Shown piece after piece: positions 33,073-42,051 of a stretch of DNA of 64,000 nt. Origin of the DNA: a bacterium (lineage in GTDB: Bacteria > Auribacterota > Tritonobacteria > UBA1439). The translations under genes were made by a program, and so were the position numbers. The stretch covers positions 1 through 64,000 of the forward strand of contig JAQUPF010000011.1 in the NCBI GenBank assembly GCA_028716845.1. Direction: 5' to 3'. The stretch's first letter is position 1. Each line of letters opens with the position of its first letter. Below the pieces are notes generated by a model, which saw only the letters and a list, made by a program, of their open reading frames with translations, was not told where the DNA came from and made no database searches.

Positions 33073-34806
33073 CTACGTTCCGCCATTATGCCATCTCTCG
33101 AGCCGTCGGATCTCCTCCCGTATCCGCCTCCCCTCCGGCATGAGGCGCGCGGCGGCCCGGTACTCGCGGAGGGCGAGCGGGATGAACTCCCCCCCGAGGC
33201 GGCCGTAGCAGTGGCCGAGCATCAGGCGGGCGTTGAGGTTGTAGCGCTCGTTCCCCAAACTCCGCCGGAGCTCCGCGATCACCGCCGCGGCGGAGGCCGG
33301 ATCGGCGAGGAGCCGGTCGAGGTAGTCGAAGCGCGTCTCCGCCGGGCGGACGTGGCGGTAGCCGAACCGGCGGATGGTCGCGGCGTTCTCCGGCACGCGT
33401 CGCAGGTACACCATGGCCCGGTCGTCGAAGAAGACGAGCGTCCAGTCCGGGTGGCCGTCGAGGTACGCGGTGGTGTAGGTCGGCTCCCGGTCGATGATCG
33501 CGCAGGTGATGCCGTACCGCCGGACGTACTCCTCCCACACGTCCGGCCTCCAGTAGCGCATGTAGGCGTCGAGGAAATCCGTGCCGTACATCTCCACCCG
33601 GCCGTCCACGAAGACCCTGTGCGCCGGGAAGAGCCGCCAGATGAGGTAGCCGCCGATGCCGTAGGAGTTGAAGATCGGCCCGCCGGTGCCGTGCCGCTCG
33701 ATGAAATCGACCGCCTGGACGGGGACGATCTTCATGTTGACGCCGAGGCCGAACGAGTAGTCCCGGTGGAACCGCCCCACGTCCCTGAAGAGGAACCAGA
33801 CGGCGAAGGCGCCGACGGCGGCGGCCGCGAGCGGCGGCCACCACCCCCCCCGGGCGGGGCGGCCGAGGCGCGCGGCGACCACCGGGGCGATGACGGGGAC
33901 CGACACGATGGCGAAGAACGGGAGGCTGCGGGGCGCGTCCACCGACATCGCCCCGAAGACGGCGACGAGCGCCGCGTCGGTCCAGTCGATCCGCCGGAGG
34001 CCGGAGAGGAGCGCGGCGGCGGCGAGGGCGAGGAAGAGGCCGTGCAGGCCGAGGAGGTCGCCGAGCCCCATGCGGCGCCACTCGACGATGTGCCGGAAGA
34101 CCGGGTCGCGGCTCATCAGGAAGTACGCGACGGTGCGGTGGCCGTTCGGGTTGACGAAGGCGGCGCAGAGGCAGAGGAGCGCGGCGAGCGCGAGCGGCCG
34201 GACGGCGCCGCGGCGCGCCTCCGGGGCGGTGCGGAGGAGGCCGTTCAGCGCCTCGCCCCCGCAGAAGCAGGCGAGGAGCACGAGGCCGACGATCGAGCCG
34301 CCGCCGTAGAGGTTCGTCCAGAGCATCTGGAGCGGGGGGAAGAGGAGCAGGATGCGATGCCGCCCCTCCCGCCGCCATCGCCGGAAGAGGGCGAGGTAGA
34401 GGGCGGTGAGGAGGAAGGAGAAGGTCTCCGGCCGGACGTAGAAGCGGGACCTGCTCGCGTACACCGCCAGCATGGAGACGAGGACGGCGGCGGGCGTCCC
34501 TCCCCCGCCGGCGGCGGCCGTCCGCATCACGATCCAGAAGGAGAGGGTGATGAGCGCGGCGTTCGCGAGGATGAGGCCGGGGGTGCCGACGACGCGGTGG
34601 AGGAGGAAGCCGACGACGTCCGCGAGCCAGTAGTGGGCGATCCAGGGGCGCGTGGCCGTGTGGGAGAAGACGTCCTCGCGGGGGATGGTCCGGTGCTCGA
34701 CGATGTATTTCCCCGTGGCGAGGTGCCACCAGTAGTCGTGCTCCGTGATATCGAAGACGGCGAGGGCGAAGGTGGCGATGAGGAACATCACCGTGAGGGC
34801 CGACAC
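33073..34806 (-). CDS. Polytopic membrane protein with C-terminal soluble domain
   Basis: 577 residues from GTG at 34806, chosen because GAGGGGCGGGGG sits directly upstream and just beyond the stop of the preceding gene (34818); ATG at 34788 is an alternative. The very long N-terminal frame above 34806 is antisense/shadow. The first loop DYWWHLATGKYIVEHRTIP plus EDVFSHT matches the paralogue at 39134 (SIWRHLAAGRYILE, EDVFSFT). About eleven helices, then a soluble region including YGIGGYLIWRLFPAHRVFVDGR, then a short helical C-terminus. Family unnamed to me; likely GT-C fold. Confidence 0.8.
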   Translation of the reverse strand: MSALTVMFLIATFALAVFDITEHDYWWHLATGKYIVEHRTIPREDVFSHTATRPWIAHYWLADVVGFLLHRVVGTPGLILANAALITLSFWIVMRTAAAGGGGTPAAVLVSMLAVYASRSRFYVRPETFSFLLTALYLALFRRWRREGRHRILLLFPPLQMLWTNLYGGGSIVGLVLLACFCGGEALNGLLRTAPEARRGAVRPLALAALLCLCAAFVNPNGHRTVAYFLMSRDPVFRHIVEWRRMGLGDLLGLHGLFLALAAAALLSGLRRIDWTDAALVAVFGAMSVDAPRSLPFFAIVSVPVIAPVVAARLGRPARGGWWPPLAAAAVGAFAVWFLFRDVGRFHRDYSFGLGVNMKIVPVQAVDFIERHGTGGPIFNSYGIGGYLIWRLFPAHRVFVDGRVEMYGTDFLDAYMRYWRPDVWEEYVRRYGITCAIIDREPTYTTAYLDGHPDWTLVFFDDRAMVYLRRVPENAATIRRFGYRHVRPAETRFDYLDRLLADPASAAAVIAELRRSLGNERYNLNARLMLGHCYGRLGGEFIPLALREYRAAARLMPEGRRIREEIRRLERWHNGGT

Positions 34807-34817
34807 CCCCCCGCCCC

Positions 34818-36977
34818 TCACGGCGTCATCCCCCCCGCCGCCGCGCGGAGCGCGGCCGCGACGCCGTGTCCCGGGAAGCGATCGAGGAGCTCGTCGAGCT
34901 CGGCCCTGGCGCGGCCGGCATCCCCCGCACGGAGCGCCGCGCGGGCGCGCCCGATCCGCGCCTCGACCAGGTCGTGCTCCGACGGCCCGATGAACGACCC
35001 GCGGCCCGGCGGCCCCGGCGCGCTCCCGGCCATGTGCGCGAGGAGGACGCGGCGGTTGTGCCGCGGCGTCTCGCCGCCTGAGGCCGCGGCGGCCGTGAAC
35101 TCGCCGAGGGCGCGGGAATAATCGCCGGCCGCCGCCGCGGCGACGCCGATCGAATTGCGCAGCATCCAGTCGCCCCCGCGGCCCGGCAGCCCCGCCTCGA
35201 GGAGGGCGCGCGCCTCGAGGGGGCGGCCCCCCCGCTCCATGAGCTCCGCGAGCCGGACGCGGCCCGGCGCCTCGTCGCGTCGTTCCATCCCGATCGCCGC
35301 GGTGAAATGCGCCGCCGCGAGGTCCTCCCGCCCCGCCCCGGCGGACAGGATCCCGAGCCGCACGTTCGCGTGGACGTCGTGCGGCTTGAGCTCGAGCTTC
35401 CGGGCGTACGCCTCCGCCGCCGCCGCCGAGAGGCCGAGCCGCTCGTTCGCCTCGCCGAGGAGATCGTAGAACTCCGGCTCCGTGACCGGGAAGGCGGCCG
35501 CCTCGAGGCAGAGCCGCCGCGCCGCCTCCCAGTCGCCGAGGGCCGAGGCGCGCCGCGCCTCCACGTAGCGCGTCTCGCCGGCGAGCGGGGCCGCAAGCCG
35601 GGGGACCAACGAGGCCCATGCCGCGATGAGCGCGGCGGCGAGCGCGGCCCGCGCGGCGGCGGGGATGCCGTCCAGGGCGACGCGGGCCCGTCCGGCGGCG
35701 GCCCCGGAGCCGATGAGCCCCATCAGGACGGCGGCGGCGACGGCGGAGGCCGGGACGCGGAACGGGTAGCTCACGGTGCTCTGGACGAGCAGCGCCGCGA
35801 TGCCGCAGGCGCCCCCCGCGTCGATCGCGGCCTCGAGCGGACCGCCGCCGGCGGCGAGGTTCCGCGCGCCCTGCGAGAAGACGGCCGCCGCGAGCCAGGC
35901 GGCGAGGAGGAGGCCGACGACGCCGAGCTCGACCCAGACTCCCAGGTACTCGTTGTGGGCGAAGTTCCCCTCGTAGACGGCGACGGCGCCCGCGGGGACG
36001 CCGGCGGGGAAATCGGAGGCGGCGATGCGGGCGAGGCGCGCGGGGGCCTCGGGGGCGAAGGCGTTCAGGCCGTGGCCGGCGATCGGTCGCTCCCGGATCA
36101 TCCGGACGCACGCACGCCAGTAGAGATACCTCGTCCGCATCCCCGTGTCGTCCGCCGCGACGGTCGCGCGGTGCAGCCAGAGGAACGCCGCCGCCGCCGC
36201 CGCGCACAGCCCGAGCGCGGCCGCCGCCCGCCCGGGCCGGAGGTGGGCCCGGCACCGGCCGGCGGCGAGGCGGAGGAACAGGAGGGCGGCGACGAGCCAG
36301 CCCGCCCAGCCGCCCCAGGAGACGGTGAAGAGAAGGCAGAGGAACGAGAGGGCGAGGACGAGGGCGAGGGGCGCGGCGGCGAGGCGCCCGATCGCCCGCA
36401 TCGAGAAGAGCGCGAGGGCGAGCGGGAAGAGGCAGATGATGAAGTCGGCGAGGAAGTTCGGGTTGAGCATCGTCGCGTAGACGCGCCTGCCGAGGCCCGC
36501 CCCCCACGGGCTCTCGACCGGGAAGAGGCCGGCGTAGTGCGCGACGCCGAGCGCCGAGACCGCCGCGAGCCCCGCGCAGGCGGCGGCGGCGAGCGCGGCG
36601 CGCCGCCGCGCCCCGTCCGCCGTGGAGGAGACGACGAGAAAGACGAGGACGAAGAGGGAGATCTCATGGAGGCGCCTGCCGGCGTGATACGGGTGCGTCC
36701 CGGAGAGGAGCGACGCGAGCGACCAGAGGAAGAGGAGGGCGAGCGGCGCGTTGATCGCGCTGCGGCGCAGCCGGAACGAGCCGTCGGCGAGGGAGGCGGC
36801 GAGCCAGACGGCGGCGGCGAGCGTGGCGAGGATGCCGGCGAGGACCCACTTCACGAGGCCGTAGACGTCCCCTGGCCACCAGGCGAGCGGCACGAGGACG
36901 AGGAGGAGGGAGACGCCGGCCGTCGCGAACCACGCCGCGCCGCCGGAGAGGCGGCCTTCCTCGCGTGCGGGGGACAT
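34818..36977 (-). CDS. O-antigen ligase/polymerase (Wzy-C) domain protein with TPRs
   Basis: 719 residues. About twelve membrane helices over residues 15-460, with the Wzy_C/O-antigen-ligase signature RPIAGHGLNAF then HNEYL about 40 residues later in the large external loop. The last ~240 residues are TPR-type helical pairs (e.g. FYDLLGEANERLGLSAAAAE). The ligase family joins or polymerises lipid-linked glycans at the periplasmic face. The TPR tail is common in such proteins from environmental bacteria. It starts 7 bp after the stop of the DUF2723 gene. Confidence 0.87.
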   Translation of the reverse strand: MSPAREEGRLSGGAAWFATAGVSLLLVLVPLAWWPGDVYGLVKWVLAGILATLAAAVWLAASLADGSFRLRRSAINAPLALLFLWSLASLLSGTHPYHAGRRLHEISLFVLVFLVVSSTADGARRRAALAAAACAGLAAVSALGVAHYAGLFPVESPWGAGLGRRVYATMLNPNFLADFIICLFPLALALFSMRAIGRLAAAPLALVLALSFLCLLFTVSWGGWAGWLVAALLFLRLAAGRCRAHLRPGRAAAALGLCAAAAAAFLWLHRATVAADDTGMRTRYLYWRACVRMIRERPIAGHGLNAFAPEAPARLARIAASDFPAGVPAGAVAVYEGNFAHNEYLGVWVELGVVGLLLAAWLAAAVFSQGARNLAAGGGPLEAAIDAGGACGIAALLVQSTVSYPFRVPASAVAAAVLMGLIGSGAAAGRARVALDGIPAAARAALAAALIAAWASLVPRLAAPLAGETRYVEARRASALGDWEAARRLCLEAAAFPVTEPEFYDLLGEANERLGLSAAAAEAYARKLELKPHDVHANVRLGILSAGAGREDLAAAHFTAAIGMERRDEAPGRVRLAELMERGGRPLEARALLEAGLPGRGGDWMLRNSIGVAAAAAGDYSRALGEFTAAAASGGETPRHNRRVLLAHMAGSAPGPPGRGSFIGPSEHDLVEARIGRARAALRAGDAGRARAELDELLDRFPGHGVAAALRAAAGGMTP

Positions 36978-36984
36978 GCCCCGA

Positions 36985-39132
36985 TCACCTCCCCGGGGCC
37001 GCCGGCGGCGCCCCCGCCTCGAAGAGGCCGAGCAGGACGTAGTCGAACGCGCGCCCCGCGGCCTCTCCCGCCGCGGGCCGGTACGCGACGGCGTCGCCGT
37101 TCCCGTCGACCATGCCGACGGCGAGCGCGTACCGCCCCGGCGGGAGCGGCGGGGGCAGGAGAACGACGTCGTCCCGCATGACCGTCCCCTCGTCCCAGCG
37201 CGCGGGGCCGCGCGCGCCGCCCACCCTGAACCAGACCGGCTCGCCGAACCGCCGCATCCGCGCGTCCAGGAAGATCGCGCCGGCGTACACCTCGCCTTCG
37301 ATACCCGCCGCCGCCGTCCAGAAGAATTCGATCGGCAGGGCGTCCCTCCGGATCGCGCCCCCCGCCGGCAACGGCCGGAAGCCGGCGAGCGCCATGCCGT
37401 TGGCGAAGGCGCCGTCGTTCCCCGCCCCCCGCTGCAGCCCCTCCGGGAGGGCGGAGACGGGGGCCGCCTCCCTGAGGCCCGTCACCCGGTGGAGGAGCAG
37501 CTCCCTCGGGAAGGAGATGGCCGCCTCCGCGGGCGCGAGGAGCGGCAGCCACGGCTCGAGCGCGAGATCGGCGAGCAGCATCTTCTCGGGCGACTTGTCC
37601 TCGTCGACGATGTCGCCGGCGACGTACACGGGGCGCCCCTCGCCGAGGATCCGCTCGATGTCGCCGAGGAGGGCGCGGTGCCGCCGGGCGAAGAAGTCCC
37701 GCTCCCCCCGCCCGCCGAGGCGCCGGGCCGCGAGCTCCGGATCGTGGATGTCGACCTTCCCCGGCGGGATGCTCCGCTCCACCTCCCCGTAGAAGGCGTC
37801 GATCATGCCGTAGACGAGCTTGGAGACGATGACGGATCCGTCCGGCAGCTGCTCGAGCGCCCTCCGGGAGAAGACGGCCGCGCCGTCGTTCCCGCGGAGG
37901 TCGCAGGCGGATCGGTTCATGGCGAACTGGAACGCCGCGCCGGCGAGGAGGAGGGCGGGGACGACGCGCGGGAGATTCGCCGCCCGCGCGCGGAGCGCCC
38001 GGAGTGCCGCCGCCGCGCCGCACGCCCCCAGGAGCGCGAGGACGTAGAACGAGGGGAGGAAGAAATTCGCGAGGTACTCCGTCGCGCGGGGGTTGCTCGG
38101 GTCGTGGATGGAGATCGCCGGCAGGAACGTGAAGAGGAACTGGGCGAGGAGGAAGACCTTCAGGACGTCCGCCTCGCGGGGAGGGCGTCCCGCGGCGCGC
38201 CTCGCCAGCCGCACGGACGCCGCCGCGCAGGCCGCGACGCCCGCCGCGGCGAGCGCGAAGAGGGGCGGCCCGAGATCCCGCGCGGCCGTCCGGGCGTAGA
38301 GCGGGATGTTGGGGAGGATGCGGCCCGCGAAGAACATCGTGCCCCCCGTCCACGCCCTCCCGGAGATGTACCAGGCGTACCATGCGGGGCTCCCCATCTC
38401 GTGGGGGCCGATGGAGTTCATCGGATGGCTGTAGACGGACGGCCAGAGGGGCACCCGGATCGGGTAGTAGAGGTAGGCGCCGAACCCCGCGAACAGGAGG
38501 AGCGCCGCGGTCGCGAGCGTCCGCCGCGGCGGCCTGCGGCCCGGGGAGGCGGCGAGGACGGCGACGGGGACCGCCGCCGCGCACGTCCCGAGCAGGTTCA
38601 CGCCGATGCCGGCCGAGAGGGCGGCCGCGGCGACGAGGAGCCAGCCGGGCGGGCCGCCGGCGCGCCACCGCACGACGGCGTAGAGGCACAGGCCGACGGC
38701 GGAGAGGAAGAGGGTGTGCACCTCCGGTATGACGCTGTGGCTCCAGAAGACGAACGAGAAGGCGATGGTGAGGCCGACGGCGGCCGCCGTCGCGCCGTTC
38801 TCCCCGGGCCGACCCGGATTGAGGACGCCGAGGACCGCATCCGCGGCGAGGGCGAGGAGGAGGGCCGCCGACGCGCCGGCGAGGGCGGAGAGCAGGTTCA
38901 TGTTCCAGGAGGGGTCGCCGAACGGGAGCCGCGTGAAGAGGTGCCCGATGAGGAGATAGGTCGGGTGCCCCGGCGGGTGGTCGATGCCGAACCGCGCGGC
39001 GCAGATGACGTACTCGAGGCCGTCCCAGGTGTTGAAGAGCGCCATCGCGCCCCAGCCGGGCGCGAGGTGCGCGAGAAAGACCGCGGAGAGGCCGACGAAG
39101 AATGCGGCTGCGAGGGCGCGGCGCGCCGTCAT
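36985..39132 (-). CDS. DUF2723 (GT117/TMEM260-like) membrane protein
   Basis: 715 residues with about thirteen membrane helices. The first loop has the DUF2723 hallmark: TWDGLEYVICAARFGI then HPPGHPTYLLIGHLF (52-66), followed by WNMNLLSAL. This family includes human TMEM260, an O-mannosyltransferase of GT family 117, so protein O-glycosylation is a plausible but unproved role. The C-terminal ~200 residues are beta-rich and probably periplasmic. The start follows the upstream stop by a single base (TGACATG). Confidence 0.87.
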   Translation of the reverse strand: MTARRALAAAFFVGLSAVFLAHLAPGWGAMALFNTWDGLEYVICAARFGIDHPPGHPTYLLIGHLFTRLPFGDPSWNMNLLSALAGASAALLLALAADAVLGVLNPGRPGENGATAAAVGLTIAFSFVFWSHSVIPEVHTLFLSAVGLCLYAVVRWRAGGPPGWLLVAAAALSAGIGVNLLGTCAAAVPVAVLAASPGRRPPRRTLATAALLLFAGFGAYLYYPIRVPLWPSVYSHPMNSIGPHEMGSPAWYAWYISGRAWTGGTMFFAGRILPNIPLYARTAARDLGPPLFALAAAGVAACAAASVRLARRAAGRPPREADVLKVFLLAQFLFTFLPAISIHDPSNPRATEYLANFFLPSFYVLALLGACGAAAALRALRARAANLPRVVPALLLAGAAFQFAMNRSACDLRGNDGAAVFSRRALEQLPDGSVIVSKLVYGMIDAFYGEVERSIPPGKVDIHDPELAARRLGGRGERDFFARRHRALLGDIERILGEGRPVYVAGDIVDEDKSPEKMLLADLALEPWLPLLAPAEAAISFPRELLLHRVTGLREAAPVSALPEGLQRGAGNDGAFANGMALAGFRPLPAGGAIRRDALPIEFFWTAAAGIEGEVYAGAIFLDARMRRFGEPVWFRVGGARGPARWDEGTVMRDDVVLLPPPLPPGRYALAVGMVDGNGDAVAYRPAAGEAAGRAFDYVLLGLFEAGAPPAAPGR

Positions 39133-39133
39133 G

Positions 39134-41470
39134 TCACTCTCCGGGGACGTCGGCCGCGGCCACGAGCGATTCGGCGATCGCCAGGTTCGCCCGCGCCGCG
39201 CGGTCCGACGGGTCGATCACGAGGACCTCGTGGAACCGGCTGATCGCCTCGCGGTACGCACCCCGCTGGAGCGAGATGACGCCCAGGTTGTTGATGGCGA
39301 CCGTGTAGCGCGGGTCGTGGGCGAGGGCCTTCCTGAATTGCTCCTCCGCCCTCCGGAGATTGCCGGCGCCGTAGTACATCTGCCCCAGGCGGTTGTACGT
39401 CTCGACCGGGCGCTCCGCCATCTCGCGCGCGAGGGCGAGGTTCGCGGCGGCGGGCCCGTAGCGGGGATCGATCGCGAGCGCCCTGCCGAACTCCCCGGCG
39501 GCCTCCGCGACGCGTCCCTCCTCGAGGAGGACGAGTCCCAGGTTGTTCATCGCGTGGACGTAGCGCGGCTCGATCCGGAGCGCCTCCCTGAAGCACGCCG
39601 CAGCCCTCGCGAGATCCCCCGCCTCGTAGAATATCCTGCCGAGGTTGTTGTGGGCGGGGGGGAATTCGGCGTCCGCCGCGATCTCCCGCTCGTACTCGGC
39701 CTTCGCCCGTTCCATGTCCCCCCGCTGCGCCGCGAGCATGGCGAGGTTGTAGTGGACGCGCCTGACGCCCGGCTGGAGCGTCGCCACCTTTTCGAACTCG
39801 CCGAACGCCCGGTCGAGCGCGCCCGCGCGCAGGTAGTGCACGGCGAGCAGGTTCCGGGCGTCGAGCCTCTCCGGATGCGCCTTGAGGTAGTCGCGGAGCT
39901 CGCCGGTGAGCTGGAGCTCGTGCTCCGGCCGCCACTCCCTGAAGCCGAACTCCCCCTCGGTCCGGAGCGCCCGGTGGCGGCGGGCGGCGACGAGGGGCGC
40001 GTTCGCCGGGATGTCGCGAACGAAGACCATCGCGCGCGCGTCCCAGTACACGAGCCGCCAGCCGTGCGCCTCGCCGAGCCGGTCGATGAGCGCGTGGAAC
40101 CTCCCGGCCGTCGGGAGGATCATGAGGTTGACGCCGTACCGGTCCAGGACCTCCTCCCAGCCGTCGCGGGCGAGTTCCACCGTCCGGTAGGCCGCGAGGA
40201 CCCCGGGGTCGGGGGGGGGCGGTGACCCGGCGTCGATGAACACCCTGTAGCGGGGGATGAGCCGCCAGGCGAGATAGCCGCCCCATTCGGCGGCGTTGAA
40301 CAGCTGCGGCGCCGGCCCGCTCTCGAGGACATAGCGGGCCGCGCCCTCCGGCGGGGGGATCGCCTCGTCGCCGGTGTCGGGGTCCGGCCCGCCGAGCGAC
40401 CAGGCGGCGAGCGCGGCGAGGAGCAGCGCGAGCGCCGCGTCCGCTCCCCGCCTCCAGCGGGCGACGGAATCCCGCGCGGCACGGGGCAGCATGCCGGCGA
40501 GGCGGGCGAACTGCGCGGCGATGAGCGGCGACGCGCAGACCGGCAGGAGCGGCGCGTTCCTCGCCGACGCCACGGAGAGGAGGCCCGAGACGACGAGCAG
40601 CATGGTGTCCGCCGGCTCCATGATCGGCATGAACATGACGAGGGTGAAGACGGCGAGGAGCAGGAACGCGGCGAACCACGGGTACTGGAAGAGGGGGGGC
40701 TGCTCCGCCGCCGCGGGGGCCGCGAACAGCCCGGGGGACGGGAGGAGCCGCCCGCCGGCGGACGGCGTGCACATGCACGCGACGAACGACGCGGCGAGGA
40801 CGAGCGCGAGGAGGGCCGCCCCGCGGTTGCCGAGGCGCCGCCATCCGTTCGATTCGGCCTGCGCCGGCATGAGCCGGCAAGCGATCTCGCCGAGGAGCGG
40901 GATGCCGAGTATCGCGAGACCGACGACGGCGAGCGGGTCGATGTTCACCCAGAGGAGCATGAGGAGGGGGAAGAGGCAGAGCGGTCGCCGCCGGCCGTCC
41001 ATGAACCGGTCCAGGAGAATGAGGAGGACGGGGATGAGGAGCCACGTGAAGAGCTCCGGCCGGAGGGCGATCGCGGAGCGGCTCGCGAGCGCCGCGAGGG
41101 CGACGACGACGATGGAGACGGAGCGGAGATCGGACCGCCGGATGCACGCGACCGAGAGGAGGGCGATCGAGGCGGCGAAGATGGCCGCCTGCGCGAGGAC
41201 GAGGAGGCCCATGCCGCCGACCGCCTCGATGCGGGAGACGATGACACCGAAGAGCCATGCCGCGTAGGCCGAGGGGGAGGCGGTGAACGAGAAGACGTCC
41301 TCCCCCGGGATCGACCCCGCCTCGAGGATGTACCGGCCCGCCGCGAGGTGCCGCCAGATGGAGGGGCCGGGCGGCCGCGTGAGGGCCATCAGGAAGGCGG
41401 CCGCCGCGAGGAGCGCCGCGTGCAGGTGATGGATGCGGAACCGCCATTCGATCGTCTTTTCGCCGTCCAT
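39134..41470 (-). CDS. Polytopic membrane protein with C-terminal TPR array
   Basis: 778 residues from the ATG at 41470 (GAGGAG 6 nt upstream). About eleven membrane helices, then a soluble domain, then about seven TPR units over the last ~250 residues (e.g. VHAMNNLGLVLLEEGRVAEA). The first loop WRHLAAGRYILEAGSIPGED aligns with the gene at 33073-34806, so the two are paralogues. It is the first gene of the minus-strand surface-glycan island; no tRNA or terminator separates it from its promoter region 41471-41632. Confidence 0.82.
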   Translation of the reverse strand: MDGEKTIEWRFRIHHLHAALLAAAAFLMALTRPPGPSIWRHLAAGRYILEAGSIPGEDVFSFTASPSAYAAWLFGVIVSRIEAVGGMGLLVLAQAAIFAASIALLSVACIRRSDLRSVSIVVVALAALASRSAIALRPELFTWLLIPVLLILLDRFMDGRRRPLCLFPLLMLLWVNIDPLAVVGLAILGIPLLGEIACRLMPAQAESNGWRRLGNRGAALLALVLAASFVACMCTPSAGGRLLPSPGLFAAPAAAEQPPLFQYPWFAAFLLLAVFTLVMFMPIMEPADTMLLVVSGLLSVASARNAPLLPVCASPLIAAQFARLAGMLPRAARDSVARWRRGADAALALLLAALAAWSLGGPDPDTGDEAIPPPEGAARYVLESGPAPQLFNAAEWGGYLAWRLIPRYRVFIDAGSPPPPDPGVLAAYRTVELARDGWEEVLDRYGVNLMILPTAGRFHALIDRLGEAHGWRLVYWDARAMVFVRDIPANAPLVAARRHRALRTEGEFGFREWRPEHELQLTGELRDYLKAHPERLDARNLLAVHYLRAGALDRAFGEFEKVATLQPGVRRVHYNLAMLAAQRGDMERAKAEYEREIAADAEFPPAHNNLGRIFYEAGDLARAAACFREALRIEPRYVHAMNNLGLVLLEEGRVAEAAGEFGRALAIDPRYGPAAANLALAREMAERPVETYNRLGQMYYGAGNLRRAEEQFRKALAHDPRYTVAINNLGVISLQRGAYREAISRFHEVLVIDPSDRAARANLAIAESLVAAADVPGE

Positions 41471-41579
41471 GATCATCTCCTCGCCCCGTCCGCGGCCCGC
41501 GCGCATCGGGGCATTGTAGCACAAAGCCGGGAAAGGACGCCCGCTCCTCCCCCGGCCCCGTCGCCCCGCCCCGGACAGT

Positions 41580-41629
41580 GTCTTTGAACCTTCGACGCTT
41601 AACCTTGTACTTTCAACTTTGAACTGTAG
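41580..41629. repeat. TTTGAAC/TTTCAAC-type heptamer repeats
   Basis: Sequence gaaccttcgacgcttaacc followed by ttgtactttcaactttgaac, made of imperfect heptamers. Closely related runs occur at 22051-22084 and 41959-42010. It sits 4 bp from the tRNA 3' end. Confidence 0.65.
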
Positions 41630-41632
41630 TGC

Positions 41633-41709
41633 TGGTGGGCGATACTGGATTCGAACCAGTGACCTCTTGCGTGTCGAGCAAGCGCTCTAGCCAGCTGAGC
41701 TAATCGCCC
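41633..41709 (-). tRNA. tRNA-Val (GAC)
   Basis: 77 nt including encoded CCA. Acceptor GGGCGAT pairs with ATCGCCC, D-arm GCTC/GAGC, anticodon stem CTTGC/GCAAG with loop TCGACAC (anticodon GAC, decoding GUC/GUU), variable AGGTC, T-arm ACTGG/CCAGT with TTCGAAT. Position 33 is C, whereas U33 is almost universal. The 5' 23 nt plus the upstream ~90 bp are duplicated at 41842-41955. Confidence 0.92.
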
Positions 41710-41955
41710 ACGATATCGTTCGGTGTTGCCTGATCCCGGATGATTGCAGGTACCCTTTCCGACCTCGCGCCCCGCGCTCGGCCTTGCGTTCGACCATGCG
41801 ATTTAGGTTCGCCTCCCTCCCTAAATCGCGGTCTTACGCAACTAGCCAGCTGAGCTAATCGCCCACGATATCGTTCGGTGTTGCCTGATCCCGGATGATT
41901 GCAGGTATCCTTTCCGACCTCGCGCTCCGCGCTCGGCCTTGCGTTCGACCACGCG
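41687..41955 (-). repeat. 114-bp direct repeat carrying the tRNA 5' end
   Basis: 41687-41800 and 41842-41955 are the same 114 bp with about three substitutions, offset 155 bp. The second copy includes only the first 23 nt of the tRNA and the region upstream of it. The 41-bp spacer includes a palindrome (41799-41829). Confidence 0.9.
41799..41829. repeat. Perfect inverted repeat between the tRNA-region duplicates
   Basis: GCGATTTAGG (41799-41808) and CCTAAATCGC (41820-41829) form a 10-bp perfect stem with an 11-nt loop. No T-tract follows on either strand, so it is not an obvious intrinsic terminator. Confidence 0.8.
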
Positions 41956-41958
41956 CAT

Positions 41959-42010
41959 TCAACCTCAACTTTGAACTTTCAACTTTGAACTTTGAACTTT
42001 GAACTGTAGT
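41959..42010. repeat. TTTGAAC/TTTCAAC heptamer array
   Basis: Nearly perfect heptamer array (caactttgaactttcaac then tttgaac units). It lies directly next to the second copy of the tRNA-region duplication and within 42 bp of the stop of the next gene. Confidence 0.75.
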
Positions 42011-42051
42011 TATTGTATCCGATCCCCTCAACGCCGCGCAACAGCGGATGC

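Noticed and set aside
34807-36507. N-terminal extension of the 33073-34806 gene to 1144 residues
   Set aside because: The extra part is Arg/Pro/Gly-rich shadow sequence of the Wzy-TPR gene in another frame; the GTG at 34806 has a good ribosome site.
41799-41829. Palindrome as an intrinsic terminator
   Set aside because: No T-tract on either side in either strand.
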